64,000 bases of DNA from contig OY727093.1 in NCBI GenBank assembly GCA_963402885.1, positions 27,279,409-27,343,408 on the forward strand, read 5' to 3'. The notes under the pieces are model-generated. The model saw nothing but the letters and a program-made list of their open reading frames with translations. It had not been told where the DNA came from and ran no database searches. Shown here in pieces: positions 33,512-45,500 of the stretch; positions within the stretch are counted from its first letter, which is position 1, and every line of letters begins with the position of its first letter. A program made the position numbers and the translations under genes. Source of the DNA: Antedon bifida. Its lineage: Eukaryota; Echinodermata; Crinoidea; Comatulida; Antedonidae.

Positions 33512-36500
33512 GTAATTATGTGTTAATTATGTGTGCCTCGCTATAAAAATAGTAGTAGGCCTAAATATAAAGTATGAACAATTAAATGATAAATATGGTG
33601 GTCTAGATGTCAATATTATTAGTAAGACAATTAAATAATTGATACTGTTTTGTAAAGTGTCATTATACAAATAACCTTAATATTGTATTAACATGTATTA
33701 ATCATTGTATATACTACCAATATTTTAAACAATTCAATATTGGTCAATTACTGGAAATTTGACTTCTTTTGGCAATACATATTTATACACATTAACATTA
33801 ACCTACTTAACGATCCATCATTGCAGTCACGAGTGTTGAGTTATTGTTACTAAACTAGAATCGGGTAAACAACTGATTTCGGTATAAAAGATAGTGATAG
33901 TACATTTACCCTGCTAACACCTTAACAAATATAATTGTATTGATCATATGTACGGTATACTGTCTATAATACGCTTGGCCACTTTTTACAACCAATTCAT
34001 ATTTCCCTTTTTTCCTTTTGATCCATTACCATAACAACATAATAAGCTTATATAAAAAAATAGTACGTTGAATTATCTATTACCGGAGTTTCTACATTGT
34101 ATTTAAAAACCAGTGATGATTGGACTCATTCTCAAAGTGCCCCAATACTATAGGCTACAGTGAGCATCGAATTCCATTTCCTTGCTTACATATTGTAGTC
34201 TGTGAAAATGTTACGGCCATACCTGCTCAAAACTTATTATTAATAGTATATATTATTATTTTTTAATATTATGACAACACATTCAGTCAGCATAATGTTC
34301 CTCCTCTCTGATATAACCTAAAGTAGTTCAATACTTTATTTTTACAGAGTTTCAACCTCATTCCCAGAATTGGAGTAAGTATGCTGTAACTACTTAATGC
34401 CTTTATATTAAAGTAAAACTTAAGTTAATACCATGTATATCATGAACGATTATTCTTTTGTTGGAAATTTCAAACTGAATAGTTCTTAGACAGAAATAAA
34501 CTGATAAGCAGTTAATTTTATCACATTTATTTTCACACCAGTAATAGTTATTACTTTAAAAAATACTAAATGCAAGCATTTCATTGTTTTGACATTGTTA
34601 AATTTTTAGTATAATATAAGAAACGTTTCTATCATTATTACAAGGTACGAAATACAATAATAAAAAATACATAGAACATTGTATAGAATACAAGAAAAAA
34701 TAAAGTAATAATATGATGAGTAAAAATGATTGTCAATATATAATGAATTGTAGACAATTCAGAATTATTTATACATTATAGCTATGTAAACATTACTGAT
34801 GAAAGTTAAATCTTTTTTACAGAGAATGGAGAAGTCAAGAACTAGAGTAAATATAAACTTAGAATATTTTAATACTTTACTGTCAAAGTGTGAAATTTAC
34901 TCATTATATGTCAGTACAAAAATCATATTCTAATCTAGATTTCTATGAAACAATTACTTTCTACATTATTTAGTGCTTAAGCAAATTCATTATTGTCTAA
35001 AAGAAGAAATGTTGTTTACCAAATTATAACACGTTGACGACTTTTTAAATTGCGAAAAACGTTTCAAATCGAAAAAAAAATCAGTTGAAATAAAAATAAT
35101 AAGCTACTGTGCTAAACAATATATGATAAAAGATAACAAAATACTATATTTGATAGTCCGATTGTATCTAAATAATATACATTAATGATGTACACATACT
35201 AATGAACCTTTTAAATTATCTTTACAGAAAAGAGGAAAAATTTAAAAAGTAAGTATATTTTTTACTGTTTACAATAATTTGTGTGAAATTTAAGTACCTT
35301 CAAAGTAGGCTTACTGTAAATCGTATAATAATGTAATGAAAATGCCTTTTATATGCGCTGCATTAAAATATTTACTTCCTAATGCATAAGAATATTTTTT
35401 TTTAAATAAAAAGCTGCTACAGCTGTGTAAATAATAAAAACACTTAATATAACAGTCAAACAATACAGAACTAATTAGACATTAATTAATAACCTACTAA
35501 TACAATGAAACTTCATTGTTTTATAGACAACAAAGAAAAATGTCTGAGAGGTAAGTAAAACTTAAACTATCTGTCTAAAGTACTCTAAAGTAGGACTGTA
35601 GTATAATGAAATATAACTTCATGAATAAACGTGCATAATGACAAACTCAACAAAATAAAATTGCATTTAAATACTTTCTAAATCTTGGGAATTGGTATCA
35701 ATCTCTTAATTAAATCCCAAGCATTTTTCGGATTCCTTTCAATATTGAAGAGTTTTGCAAGAATGGCCACCTGTCTGTAGCTTATATATATCCGTCTGTA
35801 GGCTACAGACGGATGCTAGTTAAACTCGGCAGATCATTGAATAGTCAACAGGTGGCCATTCTTGCAAAACTCTTCAATATTGAAAGGAATCCGAAAAATG
35901 CTTGGGATTTAATTAAGAGATTGATACCAATTCCCAAGGCGAAACGCAAGCGTGTTAACCAATGAAAAGCGTCAGTTTGATTAGTCAATTGCTCGTGAAT
36001 GGTCAAATTACTTACGTTGCACTTATGTCCTTGCATTGCGTCCTAGTGTTATTGTGTAATTAAACATACTAATAGATCATAATAATTTGTTTCAGGGAAC
36101 AGAGAAGAGGGTAAGTAATACACTTATTATCTAATAATATTAGTTTAAAATATTAATTAAAACATGTGAAATTTAATGTTGAACAGTTTTAGTACAGTAG
36201 TATATAGTGAATTATACTTTATGATTGAACTTGTATATAAAAAACTAAAAATAATCATTAAATTTAAACTGTTTTCTATGAGCAGGGATGAGTTTTGGTC
36301 GGTGATTGATAAAATTTCAAGTGAAATTGCAGTTTATGATCTACAGATGCTGAAGGTCGCCCTCTATGACATAATAAAAAACAAAGATGAATTAGATGCA
36401 GCATCAGCTAATACTTTGTTCAGACTATTACATTCAGAAGGTTACATTGAAATTGGTTATGCTGTTAACTGTGATCTATTATTTGAAGTATTTGATGTAA

Positions 36501-39500
36501 CAGGACTTCAAATACTACTTAAAATACTCTCCAAGAAATATCACAGACGGAATCAGGCAAACAAAATCACAGGCTACAGACGGATGCTAGTTAAACTCGG
36601 CAGATCATTGAATAGTCAACAGGTGGACATTCTTGCAAAACTCTTCAAGATTGAAAGGAATCCGAAAAATGCTTGGGATTTAATTAAGAGATTGACTCAA
36701 GGAAAGATTGAAAACACTATAGCATCATTGAAGAATGTTGAAACACTTGTGAAGGACAAACAAGAATTAAATCATGTACTTACCATTGTAAGATCATTTG
36801 GTATGTATTGCTTCTTTTATTTCTAAGGACTATTGTGGTTGATATACCATTATGTTATATGTAACAAATAACTTTTATTGAATTTTTGATGATAAAAAAA
36901 ATAGCTCTGTAATTTATAGCAATATTGTTATTGTTTACTTTTTTTCAGTGCAACTGAAGAAACTGAATGATGGTAAGTTTAAAAGTTTAAGAAAAGGATG
37001 ATAACTTGAACAAAAAAGTGTATTTTATTTCTGCACAATCCCTGTTTCAAAATTAGTTTTTCATTGACTTCTTTAATATAATCTCTGATAAATATAATTC
37101 TTCATTCTGTGTATTTTCTTTCAAAATATTAGTTCCCCTTGAGGTTTTGGCAAGAGGTAAAGAGGCTAATGATGCATTTCTTAATGCCATACAAGAAGGC
37201 AGCAAACCTATATACCAAACACGTCTAATGCTTGTAGGACAAGAACGTGTTGGTAAAACGAGTCTTACCAAAGCACTCACTGATCAACCGTAAGTACTGT
37301 ATTTAGGTCTACATTTTTGTTTTATGTTGTGTTTTGCGCAGTTCAAAAACAGAGGTTGAAAATAACTACCAATACATAAAGGAAACAAGTAAACCTTTTC
37401 CATAAATATGCTACCCAGCCTTTTGAATAAACAGTACTGTTATTACCTCCGCCAAGGTGGTTATATTTTCACCCCTGTTTGTGTGTGTGTCTGTCTGTGA
37501 ACAGCCTGGAGGCCACAGTTTTCATCCGAATCTGGCCAAATTTGGCTACAATGATCTATTCCCCAAAAGCTCGGACGAGTTCAACTTCGAGGGGAAAAGG
37601 TCGTAGGTCAAGGTCACAACTAACAAAAAAATATTTTACTGCCTAGAGACCACAGTTTTTATCCGATTCTCACCAAACTTAGCCACAATGATCAATGACT
37701 CATCATATACTTGTGGTTAAATTTTGAAGGGTCAGTGTCAAAGATCAAGGTCCACAAAAAAAAAGAAATACAAAAATAATAAAAAAAAACAACCTCGGCG
37801 GGTTTTGAACCATGCAATCTCAACTGTGAGAGGCTGGATACATAACCATTACACCAAATTTTCATACACAGCTTTGTAGTGTGCAGTTAGCCTATTTACA
37901 CTTAGAACTAATTTAAAAGGATATATATATATTTTCCGGGGACATTTTATGTAGGGGAATTTTACAGTAGGCGGAGGTTTGTACTCTCGGAGTACCCTCT
38001 AGTTATGGTTTATAATAGTGTTACTAAATAATTCGTTATCTGAAAAACAGGCTTCTTGTTCTTTGTGGCACACTATATTGTTATAAACGTTCAAAAAGTG
38101 TAAGTTTTAAAGACTTTTTTATGTATGCATAATATAATTCTTTAAATATTATTTAGGTTTAATGCTACTGAGAAAGTAACTAATGGAATTGAAGCATCAT
38201 TGTCTTGTACAATTAGTGTTAAACATACTAATAACTGGAAACCAAATGAAAATAAGGGTAGGCTTATAATTAACATCCATATTCTTAAAAATAAATTCCC
38301 TGATCAAATAATTATTAAATCTATAAGACCCACTAGCTCTAAATACAGAAAGATAATACCTTTAAAAAAATTCTATAACGTAAATTGCTTACCATTCAAC
38401 AATTCAAATGTCAACATTGCATACCTTTTTTTAATTTATAGCAACGGGCGAAGCAAGAAAGGAATATGTAAGAACTCTTGCAGAAAGGATGGCACACGAC
38501 ATCTGGAGGAAAGAACATGAGGTTATAAAAATGCTTAGTTTCCCAAATTTTCTATATAAATATATGACAAAAATATTATTTCATGTGTTGCAATACATGT
38601 TTTGTGACGATGGAAAGAAGAAACAGTATGAAAATCATAAATTTAAACTTAATAATTACCATCTTTATACTAAATTTTTACAATATACAGAAATTAAAGG
38701 AAGATGGACACGAAAATAAAGAAGTTGGCAGTGTTGCTAGGCCAGAGGAGGACAATTTATTAACTTATACAAATGAAGGTGAAATATTTGCGTATTGTAA
38801 GACACAAGCATTTCGTCACGAAACATAGTAAATGATGTTATTCTATTTCCTTCCAACGATGGAGTAATAAGGTAGCATGTTTCAAAACAACAACGTATAC
38901 AATTGTTTGGGTACAGTGAATTAAATATAAGGACCACTACACATAAATGGAACGTATTGCTTGAATAAAGTTTATCATAGCTGCTCAATATCTATAACAT
39001 ATTCCTAGATACTTAATATTTAAACTCTTCTTTTCTCTCTCTGGATTTGCCTCTTTTCCTTATCCTTGGTTGCCAAACCATTGTCCTGCTTGCCAAACCA
39101 TTGTCCTGCTTGTCCAGCTATTGTGCCGAAGTCTTGCAACGTGGCCTGCCATCTCCACTTCTTTTTAGCAATTGCTTGAGGCAGGTCTCTGGTTTTTTAT
39201 CTTTTCCTGATTACTTTGCATGGTATCTTGTCAAGTATTGTTACACAAAGCATTCTCCGTAGTATACTGGGTTGATCTTAACTTGTTAGTCTCCACATTA
39301 GTCTATACTTAATATTTTCTAGGTACTTAATATTAATATTGTTATCATGTTACTATTAGTTGTTAGTATTACTCTCATGGTACTATAGTTACATAATATT
39401 ATATCCTTCCTTAATAGGTAGGCCTACTTAACATATCATGTGGGTTGGACATCTAAAATCGTTATTATAATTAATTATTTTAGAAAGAAAATATATTCAT

Positions 39501-42500
39501 ACATTATTACGTAATTACTAGGACAAGAAATTATTAGGTTAAAAGAGACACCTGGTTGGCAAAATTAGGTTGGTGCAATACAAGAAGCATTGTTAGAGTA
39601 CAGTACGGTAGTTATGATTATACTATTATATTAGTTTGTGTCCGAATACACATTATGGTGATGTCTCACTCGGGTTAGTAATTTGTAACCATTCACCACA
39701 GTCAACAAATTTATAAATGCCAATTGCAATAATTTGTACTGCTTTTCTTTTGATAGGGAATGAACGTAAAGCATTGAACGAAAGACCTGATGTGGAAAAT
39801 GTGCCAATAGAGGTAAAAAATAAAGACAAACTTCAGGTTTGAAGACAATTGTAATAAAGATGTTGGAAAACATTAATTATTATTGTTATTGTTGTTGTTA
39901 ATGTTGTTGTTAATCATGTTGTTGTTAATATTGTTATGTTTATTGTTGAAGATGATGTTGATGATGTTGATGTTGTTATTGTCCCTCTTCTTTTTATTGA
40001 TCTCACAGAATGAAACTGTATAACAAGTAATAATTATACTGTATCATACTGTATCATACTGTTTCATACTGTATCATACTGTTTCATACTGTATTTGATA
40101 GACAAATCTACTGTAGTTTTATATAATTTGTTCTATTTGCCTGTTTGCAAACTGTACTTTGATTTAAATATAGAAATTTGGAAGGAAGAAACGGGAATAT
40201 GAAGAGGAATTTGGTAAGAAATTGATCGATCGATTTGAAGGGACAGCAGAAATTCAACCAAAAGCATGTTTGTTCTTCCTTGTTCTTCCTATCTAGTCAG
40301 TGTATTTTGACCACCGCAATGATGAAAAAACATTATTTTAAATACTCATTTAAGATTTTTAAACTTTGTTTTAACAATGAATTCGAACCGCTGAAAAAAT
40401 TCTAAAAATTGTAATATAAAATATCCTTAGTGAAAAAAATATTTTTATAATGAAATTTAAAAAGCCTAAACATCTACTAATTGTACATTTCAAAATTCAC
40501 TAATGAATGAAAGAGAAATTTAAAAGACGCTCAAAGTAAACAAAATTTTATTTTTACTAACTGAAATTAGAACTAATACGACTAAAAATGGGGTATTTAT
40601 GAATTTAAAAATCTACTTGCATAAACCCAAATGGCATGGGCAGCTAAGAGTCCTTCAAAAAATTACTTTCAGTTTATATCTTTTCAAATTATTCCTTTCT
40701 TTTACTTTATTAAGCCTCATTTACACAATTACGTTACATTACTAAAAATGCAATCCAGTCAAAAGAAAGAATACAGCAATACATTAATTCAAAATGGATA
40801 AGTTTGTGCCTTTATGTGGTAAAATATTTTGTAATAAGACACTGTAAGCAAACAATTTACTTACGAGAACAGTAGGCCTACCAGTAATAAAATACTTGTG
40901 ATAATAATATAAGCTATGTTTATTGGGCATTATCATAGGCCTAACATCGGATATACAAGAAGAAGTATTTGAACTTGTTGAAAACATTCTCGGAGAAAAG
41001 AAAAAAGACGGAGAGACGGAAATGTTGATAGAGACTAAAGAGTTACAAGAGACAATGGATGATCTTACTCTCAGCATCTGGGATTTTGCTGGACAAGATC
41101 TGTATTACATTACACATCAGGTAGAATATAAATATCATTATGAGGTTACAACCCACAAAAGATTTCTTTAAATTTACCGCTTAAATGGGTCACACAATAT
41201 CGTTGACTTGATGATCTAACATCTAGGAGTAGTTACATTTTGAAGGGGAAGGAAGGCCAAGGTTACAATCCACAAAACTCAAATTATTTAAAAGAAACAC
41301 TTTCCTCCGCAACATTGAACCTGTTTCCACTCATGGAATGGACTAGACTCATTAAACCAAACTTATCATCGAGTTTTCATTATCTTCAATATTAAATAGT
41401 CACTCTCATCATTTATTTCTTTGGTTTGTCGACAGATGTTTCTGGTATCTCGTGCTATTTACATCATCTGTTTCAATCTCTGCCATGACCTCAATGCACC
41501 ATCAAGAGTAAAAGTTTTTCATAGAGATTATGGAAAGGTAACCTACAGATATTTAAAAATATTATGGTTTGATATGTATTCACATGCACTAATAAGGAAG
41601 ATTAGTATTATCCGAAATCTTTTAGCTTATTTTATTTGTATCTCTATTGAGATCCAGTTACCGATAACCACAACGTTGTCATTTTTTTAATCGAAAAGCT
41701 AAAAATCACACAGTAAAAACACATTTTTTCGTAGTTATTTTTTAATTGGCCTAAACCAATACACTTTCAATATTATATGTTCTCTGTTAAATAATGTATG
41801 TTTGGTATGATTATCTTGGTAGTTATTCAAATTCTAACTTGTACAGATTTCAGACACTGACCACTACATGACCAACTTGGATCGTGTGGTTTTCTGGGCA
41901 CAATCAATTTACTCACATACGAGTACGACTAAAAATTCAACCCTGAAGCAGTATTCACCACCAATATTTATCGTTGGCACTCACAGAGAAATCCTTCCAG
42001 GCAATGACGAAAAGAAAGAAGCTCTTGTAAGATTTCCCGCTGCCAGTTAAGACTATATTTGAATTATAATTTGTTTAACTTTTAAACATATTATTTTTAT
42101 TTTTCATACACTTCCAACAGCGAGTAACTCGCCAATTACAGAATGGATAAACTACTTTTTGAATAATTTATCGTGTTTAAGTCTCATTTGAGGCTTAGGG
42201 AGTTGAAAGAGGTGTGAGTTACAATCCTGGCACTAGGTCAGGATTAAACCCGGACCATGGGATTGGAAGGCAAGCACGTTAATCACCAAGCTACAGCTCC
42301 ACTACAAATTATTAAAATAATATTATTTGGTTTTCAGACTGAAGAGAAGTTTTCACTGATAAGAGAAGCATTTAAGGGTAAACCATACGAACACCATATT
42401 GTGTATAAGTATTATGCCCTTGACAACAGCGTCATATCAGAATTTGATATTTTATCAATTTTTAAGCTTAGACGTCATATCACAGAGGTAGCTAAGAACG

Positions 42501-45500
42501 AACCATATATGGGAGAGAGGATGCCCATAAGTTGGTTGAATTTCATGGGTGAAATTGAGCAATTACGTGACCAGCATAAGCACTCAATTACCTTCAAGCA
42601 GGCAAGTAATTATAGTCATGTAGACTAGACTAAATCTACCTAGTCCAAGAGCATTAAGTCAAAATAAGCCCTAAACCTGGACATTTCTGGTAGCAAGCTG
42701 ATTTTTATCTTAAGGTGTGTTACATGAAAATGTCTGATTAACGTACTAAAGGTCCTCGTTGATACAAATAATAATTAAATGCTCTTGGCTTAACCCCTGT
42801 GTCTCACTAAAACGAAAGTAGGCCTACAGCACATGTCAAACTAACAAACATTGTTTCTTGAAACCCATGGATCATGTTGCGTACAATACGAAAACAAACT
42901 AGATATTAATCGGCTCTACACTATCATTTGAGATTATTCCAAATCTCAGGAATAAATAAATTGACCGAGCATTGGATTTTATAGTTATTTATTATCATCT
43001 CATTCTAATCTGAAATTAATATTCATGATCTGAGTTATATGACTAATGACAAATATATAGGTATTTTATAGTTTATCAATTTTTTTAATTTCAGGTAACT
43101 AAACTAGCTTCCAAGTGTCATATTGACAAAGATGATCAATTGTTTGTTATGTTACATTTTTACCACGACCTTGGTAATATTGTTTACTACGGAGAACGGG
43201 ACACACCAAATAGCCCCTTGAATGACATCATCATTCTTATACCACAATGGCTGATTTACATTTTCAAGCTAGTTATCACAGTTAAAGATCCTTCGGAACA
43301 AGTATGAGGGGTTTTTTATGTTTAAGTTTACTATTAACGATTTAAAATGTTTTCATAGTAGAATGTTATGATCATGGTGCCTATTTTATAGTTACACATC
43401 TTGGCCTACCGAGTAATAGTATTTTATAGTAGGCCTAAAGTACATTGTAAGAGGAAGGTAGAACACATTCTGGATTTCAATCGCGACTGCAATGATGCGA
43501 TTTAATTTCTAGCCGGGAAAAAATCTAATAGTGAACAAAGACCATGTTTCCGCAGCCAAAGCAAAAATTATTGGCTTAATGTTTTAACCAATCAGCTAAT
43601 TACTTAAAAAATAATGTGCGCATGATCAATCATTACCAAACAACCGATAATTATCCGATTTGAATTATCGGTTAATTTTTCTCGAGTAGGAATCGGTTAA
43701 ATCCCTTTCCACCGGTAGTTCGGTCACACGGCCTAAATAGTTGGTGGCACATTTACTGTTATTGTTTTTTTTGTTTTTTGTAGTATGCAGAGTTTAGAAG
43801 CTCTTGGAAAAAGCTTGATGAAGAGGGTCTCCTAGAGGAGAGACTGCTTAAACGTATGTGGCATGACTGTTTAAAGCAATTTGAAGCATTAATACAACTG
43901 ATGCAGAAATTTGACTTGCTATGTGTCAAGACTCGATCTTTTTAGGTACAGACTTCTAATTATTGCATTGCAGATTTTATTTACTTAATTTTGTTTGATT
44001 ATTTGTCTTTGCAGTTCATTATATTACTATATTGCAGAAAAATAAACACCCAATCTGAATGTTCATATGATAGTGTTTCAGGAATAATGACACCCTTTGA
44101 ATGTTAGTAAAACCATTTATTATAGCATTTTACCAGCAATTAATTTCAATCTTTCAACTTTTCTAAAGACAAAATGTACAAAAGTTGATCGTCTCTTCTA
44201 TGTGCCATCATTGCTAAAGAAGAACCAAGGTGATGAAATGGCGTCACTTGACAAACTGACAAAGTCAACAACTGCCGCAGTTTTTTACGTTGACTTTGAT
44301 GGTTTCCTACCTGAAGGACTGTACTATCGACTCGTAGTAGGAATCGTACATTGGTCACAACAGAGGAAGCTTGATGAGGGATATAATCCTAGGCTCTTTT
44401 ACCAGCAGGTGAAAGTATACGTTGATCAGAATCATGATGCAATCATCAGAATCCTGCCTGAAAAAAGATCTTGTATCCAGGTAGGCAATAGTTGCAACAA
44501 GAATATACATGTCTTAAATCCTAATAACTAAAGTTGATTGTCTGAACTGAAACTCCAAAAATTATTTCTTTTCATCCAATCTATGAATGATGAAAATGAT
44601 TTAGATCATTAAAAGTCATAGGAATTGTGATTTACTTTTAAAACCAATTAACTTTCTTTCTGACACAAATTATTTGTATTGACAAATAAACTATTGGATG
44701 TTTTAATTAAAAGTAATATTTATTTATATTGTATAGGTGGTTATTTACAGACTTAAAGTGGGCGGTAAACAGCTTGAACCATCTCCAAATGTCTGCAAAG
44801 AGGTAAATGCTTTTGATTAGAATATTAATGTTTTTATTTAATGATGGAGTATAAATTGAAATTGAAAAGCAATTCAAAAATGTAGACAGCATATCAATGC
44901 ATTTTGTTAGCTTAAACTTAAAACAAAAACAAATACCTTCCAATACCTTAGCTTGTATTTCTTATTTACAGGTACTTGAGTTCATTGAAGCAAATCTACT
45001 GGACATTGGTCACAAATGGATGAAACGTGTTGTGTTTAACGTATGTGCTCTGTGCAACGTCTATCCTATGGAGAACGTTAACTTGCACAAACTTAAAGAT
45101 TGCATGCAGTCTACGCCTCGATGTGGGCCAGATGATGGAATGGATACTTCCAAAATCAGACGTTTGTTTGCAAAACACAAAACAAATCCAGGTACTGCAT
45201 GAAACCTTGTTCAGTAATATCTCACAAATACCATGTAACAATTTTTTGAATATAATAAATCAATTGACTATGATTAAAATGAGTCCACATATAGTTCGGG
45301 CGGGTACTAAAATGAGTACACATATAATTCGGGTACTAAAACGAGTCTCAGTATCTATAATTTCCCTGGAATCATAGGGAAATTATGTCCAATATTATCT
45401 TACCTTCACATAATATACACACGCTGCTCGTGATACACATGTGACACACGAGAGATGATGTATTACGGAGTTTTCCCATAACATTGGACAAACAATGAAA

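Noticed and set aside
44185-44190. Alternative acceptor CAAAAG at 44184 for gene 2
   Set aside because: It breaks phase with the preceding exon, whereas the acceptor ending at 44168 keeps phase 0 and gives the same 312-nt length as gene 1.
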